In this document: in pieces, positions 24,841 through 33,185 of the stretch
How the letters are laid out: each line of letters starts with the position of its first letter
How positions within the stretch are numbered: the stretch's first letter is position 1
Assembly (NCBI RefSeq): GCF_009765975.1
Contig: NZ_LMUJ01000065.1
Span: forward strand, 103,185-138,772
Direction of reading: 5' to 3'
Length of the DNA: 35,588 nt
Source of the DNA: Acidisphaera sp. S103
GTDB taxonomy: Bacteria > Pseudomonadota > Alphaproteobacteria > Acetobacterales > Acetobacteraceae
Program-made: the position numbers and the translations under genes
The notes under the pieces: model-generated
Seen by the model: the letters and a program-made list of their open reading frames with translations, nothing else
What the model was told of the DNA's origin: nothing
Database searches by the model: none

Positions 24841-25384
24841 TAATCCGATATGTGAAGTTACCGGATTTATCGCCATATCCGGTCGATGGCAATACCCGGT
24901 TTTGAAGAATATCAGGTGTGAGAATATATCCGGTCTTTTCAGATATCTGATTTTATGAAATACCCGATTTCTCCAAACATCAGGTATTTCTGATTACTCG
25001 GTTATCATTATAATCCGGTAGTTTAGATAATCGGATTTACCTAGTTACCCGGTTCTCGGTATAACCCGGTTGTCATAAAAACCGGGTTATCATTATAATC
25101 CGATAAGTTGAATAATCGGATTTATGTGATTACCCGATTCTCATCATAACCCGGTTTTAATTAAAACCGGGTTATCGTTCTAATCCGGTAGTTGGAATAA
25201 TCGGATTTATCTATATACCCGCTTATAGATGTAACCCGGTTCCCCTAAGAACCGGGTTATCGTTATAATTCGATAGGTTGAATAACCGGATTTATGCAAT
25301 TACCCGGTTGTCGTCATAACCCGGTTTTTGAGGGAACCGGGTTATTTTGTAAACTTGGTAATACAAATTACCGGATAACCGGTA
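24841..25384. repeat. Array of 32 tandem 17-bp repeats upstream of parA (probable centromere)
   Basis: The AT-rich stretch divides without gaps into 32 units of exactly 17 bp, each with YCCGG or a close variant at positions 4-8, typified by TAACCCGGTT plus seven variable bases. From 24994 on, units recur in groups of five, giving a strict 85-bp higher period (ACCGGG starts at 25081, 25166, 25251 and 25336). Units 1-9, next to parA, are more divergent. There are no unique spacers, so it is not CRISPR. It differs from the iterons near repA. The likely role is the parS-like centromere and operator for the ParB-like protein. Confidence 0.85.
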
Positions 25385-25489
25385 CTATGGCTCTGCCATG
25401 CGCTAAAAGCGGCGGTGGGCGCGGGGCAGGGGGCTCTAGCAGGGCCCCGATACAGCGGCCGGTCGTGGCCGACCAAAAAGACTCGGCCT

Positions 25490-25852
25490 TCACATCGGCT
25501 CGTGGCGCGGACCAGGGCGGCGCCTGAGCCTTCGCCGTGGAAACTCCACAAAGCTGACAGTGCTTGGGCTGGCATTATCTATCGCTGAAATCACGAGATC
25601 GAGATTGGCTTGAACCGTTGTCCAATGGATGTCGCTGATGACAATCACGGCCAATCCTCGCGCGGCAAGGTTCTGCTGGAACCGAAGGTTCTTGTCGCCG
25701 GTGATGAGGATGGAGAAACCCTCGGCCTCCGCGGCAGCTATCAGCGCCCCATTCGAGAGAGTCTCCCAGCCAAGGTCGGAAGCGTGGACGGCGTCAGTGA
25801 GCCGTCGTGCCAGTGGGGCAGGGACGTTATGGTCGAGCAGTATCTTTGCCAC
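25490..25852 (-). CDS. DUF5615 / PIN-like toxin
   Basis: This encodes 120 aa starting MAKILLDHNVPAPLARRL with an early aspartate (D8), then GALIAAAEAEGFSILITGD containing E33-like and D52-like acidic positions of a PIN-like nuclease fold. DUF5615 proteins are commonly paired with DUF433 proteins as toxin-antitoxin-like modules. It follows the DUF433 gene by 15 bases. Plasmid stabilisation is the likely role, inferred. Confidence 0.75.
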   Translation of the reverse strand: MAKILLDHNVPAPLARRLTDAVHASDLGWETLSNGALIAAAEAEGFSILITGDKNLRFQQNLAARGLAVIVISDIHWTTVQANLDLVISAIDNASPSTVSFVEFPRRRLRRRPGPRHEPM

Positions 25853-25867
25853 GCCTAATCGGTGACT

Positions 25868-26101
25868 TCAGACATGAAGGGTCTTCGTGTGGGCTCTGGC
25901 ATAAGCGACGATCCGCCGCGCCCTCTCCGTGCCAAGGCCGGGGAATATCTCGGTCGCGATTTCGTCGGGCGTGTAGTCGTCAGAGTTGACAACCACGCCA
26001 TCCGCAAGGATGCGGGTATCCTTCACGACCCATTGACCAGAAACCCTTCCGGGAATCTGCTCCACGTCGGGAGAATCCGACCAGTCTATCTCGATATCCA
26101 T
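25868..26101 (-). CDS. DUF433 antitoxin-like protein
   Basis: The start at 26101 (77 aa) is chosen because GAGAGG lies 5 bases upstream; an ATG six codons earlier is possible. RVSGQWVVKDTRILADGVV followed by YTPDEIATEIFPGL and RIVAYARAH is the typical DUF433 helix-turn-helix-like pattern. It pairs with the downstream DUF5615 gene. Confidence 0.78.
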   Translation of the reverse strand: MDIEIDWSDSPDVEQIPGRVSGQWVVKDTRILADGVVVNSDDYTPDEIATEIFPGLGTERARRIVAYARAHTKTLHV

Positions 26102-26448
26102 GGCAGCCTCTCGGAGCATCTCACTTGTCTATAACATATAGGTCGCCATCCCGGCGACGTCACGCGGTTACAAGCCAAGTGGAGGCGCGTGTGGACTTTG
26201 GTGAGGGGATCTTGCCGTGGACTCTAGTGATGATGGCGAGTCGTTGGCGAACGGCGACCAGCTTGGGTGCGACCGGGGACGGCTCGGCTTCAGAATCATG
26301 CCCTCATCGACCACATCGACAATCGCGCCGGGTCAGACGGCCATTTCCATGGCAAGCGTCTGTGTCCACTTGTTTTTGAAGTGGCAGGCCTCCCGGTAGG
26401 CTTTTCGGAACGCAGCAATCAAGAACAGTTTTGAGAAACTGATCGGAG
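26102..26448. other. Spacer upstream of the DUF433 gene
   Basis: Nothing recognisable; only short frames without family signals. Confidence 0.3.
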
Positions 26449-27602
26449 CTAAATGGGCGGCCTTTTTTTCAACGCGCGCCCGGGATCGTCAGAAACGTTG
26501 GCTATCGAGAACAGCGGCCTTCCACCGCCTAAGCAAGTCGCGATCCCAGCGCGGCAGCGTGATATCCCGTCGTCCGCCGCCTCAGCAACCTGCTCGCCCA
26601 CGGATGGCCCGATCCGATTGCCGTGCAGCATGAAGTAATGCCAGCTAAAGGCAGAGCCGACGCGCTCGTCGAGACGCTGCAGCCGGTGCATAAGCGCAAA
26701 GATGGTCTGCCCGGGCTTAATCGCAATCTTCGGCAGCGGCTTGCGGGTGAGCCAGACGGGGATGCCATGCAACTGGCACCCCCCGGCCATCTTCAAGGTC
26801 GCTGAAGGGGACGGCCCAATGGTCGAAGAGGTGGTTGGCCAAGCGGCCGGCTGAGCTGGCGGACCAGTCGGCGTAGAAGCGCTCGAGTGGCATCTTCCGC
26901 GACAGGTACTCAGGATCCTGATCGGTGATCTCGGCCTCGCGATAGCCCGGTGGCACCGTTGTGCCGCGGCGGACCCTGTGAGGTGTCGGCCACGAACCGC
27001 ATTCGCTGTTGACGCTCGACTGCCGCCAACTCCGCCAGGAAGCTGTCGGCATGGACGGCCCGCCGCAGGCGGTAGTGCAGGTCGCCAATTGGCTTGAGGT
27101 CGACGGACAAGGCGGCCGGCCCGTCGCAGAGATCCTCGATGCTGTAGGGCGGCGGCCGGTCCGTGCCGTCGATCAGCGGGCCAAGGACGACCTCCTGTAG
27201 CTGATGGATGGCGAGTTGCACGTAATCGGCTGCATCCTGGCCGAGCGGGGCGAACACCCAGACGGTGCTGCCGCGAAACGCGGTGCGCAGCAGCGACGGG
27301 TCGCCCTTAAACTGGCGCCAGACGGAGAGATAATCGCCGTCGGCCTCGGCGACGCGCTGCCGAATCCAGGACGACGCCTTGTCGGCAACGCGCGTGAGGG
27401 TCTGATCGACGACGCCGCCGTCCATGATGAACTCGTCCCACGGCGCTGCAACGCGCCAGGGAATAGCGGGCCAGCGCGCGGTCAAAGTGCGCCGCAGCGC
27501 ATCGTGGCTCTTCGTTGGCCTGCTCGCGGCGATGACCGTCTCAAGGTCCGGAAAATTGAAGCAGGCGCTGGCCGGGATACCATAGGTCATGCGATCGCTC
27601 AT
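26449..27602 (-). pseudogene. Unknown plasmid gene broken by two frameshifts
   Basis: Three consecutive frames join into one protein of about 380 aa. The first, from ATG 27602, runs MSDRMTYGIPASACFNFPDL to about RMRFVADTSQ. The second continues RRGTTVPPGYREAEITDQDP to FSDLEDGRG, and the third GIPVWLTRKPLPKIAIKPGQ to the stop at 26449. The first shift lies near 26975, the second in a run of six C at about 26779-26784 (plus strand). No family is recognised. It is either a decayed gene or a victim of homopolymer sequencing errors. Confidence 0.55.
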
Positions 27603-27898
27603 CAGTTAAAGTATGGCATCGGATCGTTCCGGTCAGCGGTCCGATCCGATCGCGCCGGCACGGCGCCAGCGCTCATTCTAGCGTGCCGCGCGGCATCGTC
27701 ACGGGATCTTGTGACCGCGAGGTGGTATCGAAATTCCAAGGAGTTTCGGCCTCGCCTGTTGGCACCGATTGTGAGCACGTTCCTCCGTAGACGAGCAGAC
27801 TGGGTAGATAATGTGGGCGTGCAGACCGCGCCATCGTCGGTTAATCTGAGCAGGAAACCGCTCTTTTTGCGAGCGCGAGTTCTTTTGATGGCAAGAGC

Positions 27899-28165
27899 CT
27901 ACAAGTAGGCGATGCCGGACCGCCACTTGAGCGCCCGCCAGGTGACAATTTTCGGCGCGCTGAGGACATGTAGTCGGTAAGCCAGCCACAGACAGTAATC
28001 CAGGGTCGCGGGGTTGTTGTTGATGGCCCGGATTGCCGCTTCTTCTACCGGGGCAGGATGCTTCTGCAGCTGTTCGAAGTACCCTTTGGATAGCTTTGCG
28101 CGGCTGTATACTGGGCAGTTCAGTATAGGAACACGCTTAGGCGGGCATATTCCCCGAGTTGACAT
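27899..28165 (-). pseudogene. Remnant of a RepA_C-type plasmid replication initiator
   Basis: The frame reads KLSKGYFEQLQKHPAPVEEA, then AIRAINNNPATLDYCLWLAY and RLHVLS, close to the middle of RepA_C-family initiators (LS-FF-PVP-RALK-SPLALD-Y-WLTYR pattern). Only about 65 residues remain; the frame then hits a stop and the downstream bases show no continuation. It suggests an older replicon type, replaced by the RepA encoded at 28979. Confidence 0.55.
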
Positions 28166-28373
28166 TGGTGTATGGGCCTAGCCGCCTGCATTGTTGAATT
28201 GGACGGGAAGCCTTTGATTCTTTGCTGGGACAGGTGAGGGTAAGTCGACAATCATGCCCGCTCCGTGAGCCCATTCTTACTTATTGAGCAATCTTACCTG
28301 CTGTCGATGGTTCAAACTCTGCACTTGCGAATTGGTGTAGCAGCAGGGCAGGGGCGTCGACACTAAGATGAAG

Positions 28374-28465
28374 TTATCCACAGGCCCTACGATCCACAGG
28401 CTGTTATAGAGTTAGATTCTTATATCTAAGTTAAAGGAGTTAGAGGTCAGAAACCCTGTGGATAA
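28374..28465. promoter_or_regulatory. DnaA boxes flanking an AT-rich stretch (origin, unwinding part)
   Basis: TTATCCACA at 28374-28382 is a perfect DnaA box, and TGTGGATAA at 28457-28465 is the same box inverted. Between them, about 28400-28445 is strongly AT-rich and a candidate DNA unwinding element. The iterons and repA follow immediately. Confidence 0.8.
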
Positions 28466-28492
28466 TCAGTGCATTGTTCCGAGTCGGCGTTT

Positions 28493-28920
28493 GCGTTCCC
28501 CCGAGCTATGGTTCCTGAATCCCCGTGCGCTGGCGTTCCTCTTCCCCCGTGCGTGCGTTCCCATTTCCCCGCCTCATACGCTGAACACAGCGCCGGACAA
28601 GCGTTCCCGTTACCCCGATAGTGGTCGGCCATAAACGTTCGCGTTCCCCCGAGTCGCAGATATCCTGATAATCGTCGTCCACGCTACGGCATTGAAGCAT
28701 ATCACATTTCCGGAGTCGTCTGGCTTCTCCTCCTGGACCCATGGCAAAGCCGTGTTCCCAATACCCCGGTTCGGGTATTGCGGCAGGTCACCGCGGCGGC
28801 TTCGGCGACGGCGGCTGGCCGTGTTTGATGCCGACAGACACGGGGAAACGGGAACGCTAATCCTGTTCCTCGGGGAAACGGGAACGCCTTGGGGGCCAAT
28901 CCTCGGGGAATCGGGAACGC
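28493..28920. repeat. Iterons of the RepA origin (17-bp, both orientations)
   Basis: Direct copies of GCGTTCCCNTTNCCCCG occur at 28533, 28555, 28601 and 28752, with shortened copies at 28493 and 28641. Three inverted copies (CGGGGAAACGGGAACGC type) occur at 28841, 28871 and 28904, closest to repA. Two opposed iteron blocks fit one set for initiation and one for repA autorepression or handcuffing, which is inferred. Confidence 0.85.
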
Positions 28921-28978
28921 ATGCGGCCTTTCGAAGGCTTTCGGTCTTCCTGCATGGTAGCTCGTGGAAGGAGGTCGT

Positions 28979-29932
28979 ATGGCCGTTGTAAATTCAGAGG
29001 TGGCTGGGACGGACGTAGCGCTCATTGGTGGGCAGATCGATCTCTTCGTTGAGAGCTTGGTTTCGGCCCCTTTACGCGATGATCGTGCCACCATGGAGTT
29101 TCCGTTCTTCGCGCTTCAGAAGCGTCCGCTACTTACGCCAATTTTCTATCAAGACGGGAACGTATCGATCCGCATCTCGCCCGGTGAGCGCGGCATCGCG
29201 TCGATCTGGGACAAGGATGTCCTGATTTATCTGTCCAGCCTAATCAACGCCAAGATCGAGCGTGGCGAAGAGGTATCCCGCACCGTCCGCATCGCAGCTT
29301 ATGACCTCCTACGGGTCACCCGTCGCCACACAGGTAAGAACGGGTATCAGGAAATCTATGACGCGCTGTTTCGTCTACGGTCGACCACCATCACGACTGA
29401 TATCCAGTCTGGCGGTGAACGTGAAACGCGCGGCTTTGGTTGGATCGATAGCTTCCGCATCCTGACGAAGGAGAACAAGGTCGGCAGTCGTGTGATGCAG
29501 GGCTTGGAGATTACCCTCAACGACTGGACCTTCCGCGCGCTGGTCAAGGATCGAAGGGTGCTCTCCATCAACCCGGCATATTTCGATCTAACCGGTGGCC
29601 TCGAACGGCGGCTCTACGAGATCGCGCGCAAGCACGTCGGCCGGCAGACAGAATGGAGGGTATCGCTCCTGCAGTTAGCGAAGAAGTGCGGCACGATGCA
29701 GCGCAATCTGCGGCGTTTCAAATTCGATCTGAAGGAGCTGGCCGAACTGGATCGGCTGCCTGACTATCAGATGTTCCTGGTCAACGATCATTCGTCGCCG
29801 ACGGCCAAGGCCCTGCAATCGATTGGCATGAAAAGCGTGAAGGGCGCGAAGCGTACACCGAACGAGGCCGTCATTGTTTTGTTCAAGCCGCGTGGCGCGC
29901 CCATTCCGGATATCATTGTCGAAGTTGCGTAG
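28979..29932 (+). CDS. repA: Replication initiator protein A (RPA family)
   Basis: This encodes 317 aa from ATG 28979, with AAGGAGG just upstream; a GTG at 28964 would swallow that site. The central sequence (MEFPFFALQKRPLLTPIFYQ, ISPGERGIASIWDKDVLIYL, RRHTGKNGYQEIYDALFRLR) matches the replication initiator protein A family of alphaproteobacterial plasmids, a tandem winged-helix initiator. It should bind the iterons immediately upstream. Confidence 0.9.
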   Translation: MAVVNSEVAGTDVALIGGQIDLFVESLVSAPLRDDRATMEFPFFALQKRPLLTPIFYQDGNVSIRISPGERGIASIWDKDVLIYLSSLINAKIERGEEVSRTVRIAAYDLLRVTRRHTGKNGYQEIYDALFRLRSTTITTDIQSGGERETRGFGWIDSFRILTKENKVGSRVMQGLEITLNDWTFRALVKDRRVLSINPAYFDLTGGLERRLYEIARKHVGRQTEWRVSLLQLAKKCGTMQRNLRRFKFDLKELAELDRLPDYQMFLVNDHSSPTAKALQSIGMKSVKGAKRTPNEAVIVLFKPRGAPIPDIIVEVA

Positions 29933-30009
29933 AGGCGTGCGAGCTATGGCGAATCACCAATTCCAACTTGTAACTCTGCCAGTCATTGCATGGTCGAAAG
30001 GCCGAGTCG

Positions 30010-30150
30010 ATGAGTGAGTTGTTGGAACGATTCGGTGGGACATCATGCGAGTTAGCCCCAGACGACGCTGGGCCTGGCACGGAGATGGATGCTGCCGACC
30101 TCGTTCAGTTGGCGTTTTCTTCGGGCGCCGAGACTATCCTGACAATGTAA
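30010..30150 (+). CDS. Possible 46-aa peptide downstream of repA
   Basis: A short frame (MSELLERFGGTSCELAPDDA and on to ETILTM) lies 77 bases after repA. It has no strong ribosome site or known family and may be a truncated gene start. Confidence 0.2.
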   Translation: MSELLERFGGTSCELAPDDAGPGTEMDAADLVQLAFSSGAETILTM

Positions 30151-30478
30151 CGTAAGAGAGCTTCGTCCGAATTTCCAGCAGTGATCCCAGCACCTGGGCA
30201 AGCTTCACCCGGGCGTGGCCCTGGGGCAGAATATCCAGGAGGAAAGCCGGCCAACGCGGCTGTTTCTTCCATTCCATGCTGATCGGGAAGGCGACGCTGA
30301 GGGCTTGAATTCCGCCGACCGAACCGGTCATTTCGGGATCCTGGGCGAGACAGTAATCGATCTCGTAATCGAGTGTCGTGGCACCCCGGTGGCCGAGATC
30401 CTCCGCAACAAATGTTACGACAGCGGCATCGCGCCATTGGCCGGCAAGATAGGTCTGCAGAGAATCTCAGAAGCCATA
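30134..30478 (-). pseudogene. Remnant of a HipA-like toxin kinase (N-terminal part)
   Basis: On the minus strand, LQTYLAGQWRDAAVVTFVAE, then DYEIDYCLAQDPE and WPAFLLDILPQGHARVKLAQ are typical of HipA-family N-terminal domains. No in-frame start exists (a TGA precedes LQTYL) and the frame stops after about 105 residues, so the kinase domain is gone. Recognised from pattern memory. Confidence 0.5.
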
Positions 30479-30850
30479 ATATCCATCACAATGGATGCAT
30501 CATGGCAGTATCGCAGGCTAACGCATCCATTTCAATGGTTGCGTTCGAGGGTCGCCGGACTGCGGCGGCCCGGCGGGGCAGGGGGGGGGGCGATCTCGGT
30601 CATCGTGGCACCGTACAGCAGGGCCCATAATATTCGAAAATATTTCCCTCTATGCAGACTAAGTTCTATCCCCAGGACAAGTCCATTTTCAGCGAGTTGC
30701 GAGCGACAATGCGTCAACAAACCCCCGTCTGTATTACCTAAAGCAGTTGGCAAAGCATCGAAATCTGCTGCGATTGGAGATGACACCGATCGGCGTTGAC
30801 GGCGCTTCAGCGGTCATTTCGGGAAGCGGTTTGCTTTGTCTACCGGAACC
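30479..30850. other. Spacer between HipA remnant and resolvase
   Basis: No gene seen. It contains GGGCAGGG at 30576-30583 (plus) within a longer G-run. Confidence 0.3.
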
Positions 30851-31786
30851 TCATGCCGCGGGAGCCGAAGTGGCTCCCGTCAGACCGAGATGCTCCGCTC
30901 GGGCTAGGAGGTGCTTGACCGACGAGGGGTGCCATCGAGTCCCGCCGCGTGGCGTGCGTTCGCGCATGGTTTCGAGTTGAGCGGCTATCTGCTGGAGTGT
31001 GCGGTCAGGCGCTGCCGCCTTGATCCCAGCGACCAACCGGACAAGCCGGTCATGGCTATGTTGCGGTTGGGCCCGGTCCAGCAGGCTGACCTCAACGATG
31101 CCTTCATCGGCCAGCCGTCGTACGGTGCGGCGCAACCGCTCGACCGTCCAGGTCGCGGTCTGCCCGCGGTTAAGAATCTGCACGACATCGCCCCAGGGCT
31201 GACCCGGGCGCATTCGACGTACAGTCGGCAGCCAAGTGTCCAACCCCGCCAGGACACTTTCCAGATGCGCGGCGTCACGGCTTGCCCGCAGTTTCCGGAT
31301 TGCATCTGGGTCCCCTGCTCGCAAGCCGGGGTTGCCGCCGACACGGCCGCGCGCGCGGGCCGCCCTCAAGCCGGATTTGGTGCGCTCGGCGATCAACGCA
31401 CGTTCCAGCTGGGCGACGGCCCCCAGCACCTGCAACGAGAACATGCCTTGTGGCGTGGACGTGTCGATTGGGTCGTGCAAGCTCCGGAAATGCGCCCCTG
31501 CGGCCTCCAGTTGCTCAATGACGGCCAGCAGGTGGCTGACCGAGCGGGCGAGACGATCGAGCCGGACGACGACGAGGGTTTCGCCGGCGCGGATCGCGCG
31601 CAGTAAACGCGCCAACACGGGGCGGTCCCGATCGGCGCCGGAGGCGTGCTCTTCGAGGATTGTGGTGCAGCCCGCCGCAAGCAACTCGTCGCACTGCGGA
31701 TCGGTTCCCTGTTCCTCGGTGGAGACGCGTGCGTAGCCAACCACGCGGGTAGAAGCGGCAGTTTTCCGGGCTTTTGGCGGCGTCAT
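30851..31786 (-). CDS. Serine recombinase (resolvase/invertase family)
   Basis: This encodes 311 aa. The N-terminal catalytic domain has YARVSTEEQ with catalytic S22, LVVVRLDRLARS and an ALIAERTKSGLRAARARGR linker. The C-terminal part (about 150-311) is longer than in Tn3 resolvases and contains a recombinase-like helical region. GGAGG lies 10 bases before the ATG. It may resolve plasmid multimers or have belonged to a transposon; no inverted repeats were found. Confidence 0.88.
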   Translation of the reverse strand: MTPPKARKTAASTRVVGYARVSTEEQGTDPQCDELLAAGCTTILEEHASGADRDRPVLARLLRAIRAGETLVVVRLDRLARSVSHLLAVIEQLEAAGAHFRSLHDPIDTSTPQGMFSLQVLGAVAQLERALIAERTKSGLRAARARGRVGGNPGLRAGDPDAIRKLRASRDAAHLESVLAGLDTWLPTVRRMRPGQPWGDVVQILNRGQTATWTVERLRRTVRRLADEGIVEVSLLDRAQPQHSHDRLVRLVAGIKAAAPDRTLQQIAAQLETMRERTPRGGTRWHPSSVKHLLARAEHLGLTGATSAPAA

Positions 31787-32291
31787 GTCGGCGGGCCTCC
31801 TCAGACGGGATCATTTACAATCGAATGAAGTGTTTTGAAACGGTCGTTTGCAGAGGTGGCCGGATGCCAATTGGTGGCTGCCTGGCGCGAAAGCAGACCG
31901 GTAGGGCAGGGGGCTCAACGGCGGATATGGCCCTATTGGGCCGTGCTGGCGGCGCGATCGGGGGCGTCCCTACGGCCGAGCTAAGGGCGACCTACGGCCA
32001 AATTCAGCGCTTAGCACGGCCAAATCAGCCAATCCTGGTGAGTTTTCGGAGCGGCCGGGGCCCGAAGTTTGCCCCTCGCCGGGCTCCGGGCATCCCGAGG
32101 AACGGCGGCGCGACAATCGTTCAGGCAGGCCGATTACCGATTGTGCTTACCACGCCTTAATAAGGATTGCCATAATCGTCGAAGTGACTAGAATCTCTGC
32201 ACGAATCAGCACACCCTCGATGGAGGCAGTGGATGACCGCGGTGAGTTGCCCTCAGCCGCAACCGCGAAGACGGGGAACGGAGGTCGCCGC
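31787..32291. other. Intergenic region between resolvase and integrase-like operon
   Basis: No gene is supported. It holds GGGCAGGG at 31904-31911 (plus) and a stretch near 31925-32030 with several GGCC-containing short repeats. The divergent promoters of the two flanking units, and a possible res site, should lie here but were not resolved by eye. Confidence 0.35.
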
Positions 32292-33185
32292 ATGACGACG
32301 GACAGGACCGCTGCTTTGGCCGACATAGGGTCGGCCGGCTCTGCGCCTGAACCCGACCTGAACGTGTCCGACCCATCGGAAGCAACCCCCCGCGTCGGCT
32401 CGGCGGCGGCTGTCACAGCGCGGCAGCGCCCAGCCGCCAGTGCCGAGACACAGCGGCTCTACGCGGCGGATTGGAGGGTGTTCGAGGATTGGTGCCGTCA
32501 GCAAAATTTGGTCCCGCTCCCGGCTGGAACCGCCACGGTCGCTGCCTTTCTGAGTGAGGGCGCGACAACATTGAGCGCCGGCGCGCTGAGCCGCCGTGCG
32601 GCTGCGATTGCGGCACGACACCGCCAGAGTGGCTTCGCCTCGCCGGCGGCAGATCCAGCCGTGACAGCGATCCTGGGGGCGGCCCGCCGCATCGTCAGGC
32701 CGCGCAGGCCGGCACCCAAGCCACCGGCCATGTTGATCCGCATGGCTGTGCGGTGCCCGCGGGATCTGGCCGGCACGCGCGACCGCGCGCTGCTGCTGCT
32801 GGCCGCCAACGGTCTGGGTCGCGCCGCACTGGTCGGCCTCGACGTCGAGCATGTTCGCTTCACCGCGACGACGGCTGAGCTTTCGTTGAACGCTGAGGGC
32901 CGTCAGGCCAGCGAAAGGCCGGCGGGGGAGGGCAGGGGGCCTCCGGTTGTTGTCTACCCACACAGCGACCGGGCCGTTTGCCCGGTCCAGGCGCTGCGTG
33001 ACTGGCTCGACACGTCCGACACCCAGTTCGGGCCGGTGTTCCGGAAAATCGATCGATGGGGAACGCTGGAGCACCGCCGTCTGGGTACCGACGCCATCCG
33101 TAGGATCCTGGCGCGTCGTACCCTGCGGCGCACCGCCAGGTCTCATAAGGCGCCGCAGCGAACACACGACGGTATAGCCGGATGA
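32292..33185 (+). CDS. Tyrosine-recombinase-like protein lacking catalytic residues
   Basis: This encodes 297 aa from ATG 32292, which has GGAGGT at ideal distance; GTG 32184 is a weaker choice. Residues about 50-135 are a SAM-like core-binding domain (SAETQRLYAADWRVFEDWC). The catalytic domain starts at TRDRALLLLAANGL, but the conserved arginine motif GLRxxEL is GLGRAAL (174-180). The protein also ends soon after TDAIRRILARR, before the HxxR and tyrosine boxes. It overlaps the next gene by 4 bases, so the short end seems natural. A DNA-binding rather than recombining role is inferred. Confidence 0.7.
   Translation: MTTDRTAALADIGSAGSAPEPDLNVSDPSEATPRVGSAAAVTARQRPAASAETQRLYAADWRVFEDWCRQQNLVPLPAGTATVAAFLSEGATTLSAGALSRRAAAIAARHRQSGFASPAADPAVTAILGAARRIVRPRRPAPKPPAMLIRMAVRCPRDLAGTRDRALLLLAANGLGRAALVGLDVEHVRFTATTAELSLNAEGRQASERPAGEGRGPPVVVYPHSDRAVCPVQALRDWLDTSDTQFGPVFRKIDRWGTLEHRRLGTDAIRRILARRTLRRTARSHKAPQRTHDGIAG

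Larger units (their letters stand above)
17569..32937. repeat. Dispersed GGGCAGGG octamers (KOPS-like), polarity switching at the parA array
   Basis: Minus-strand copies: 17569-17576, 22780-22787 and 22785-22792 (overlapping), 23812-23819, 24093-24100, 24346-24353. Plus-strand copies: 25424-25431, 25816-25823, 28346-28353, 30576-30583, 31904-31911, 32930-32937. None was seen in the opposite sense on either side. All match GGGNAGGG, the FtsK-orienting consensus. The function here is unproven. Confidence 0.55.

Noticed and set aside
24841..25384. CRISPR array
   Set aside because: The 17-bp units abut without unique spacers and no cas gene is present; adjacency to parA points to a centromere.
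31787..32291. res site or transposon inverted repeats for the serine recombinase
   Set aside because: No convincing paired subsites or terminal repeats could be identified by eye.
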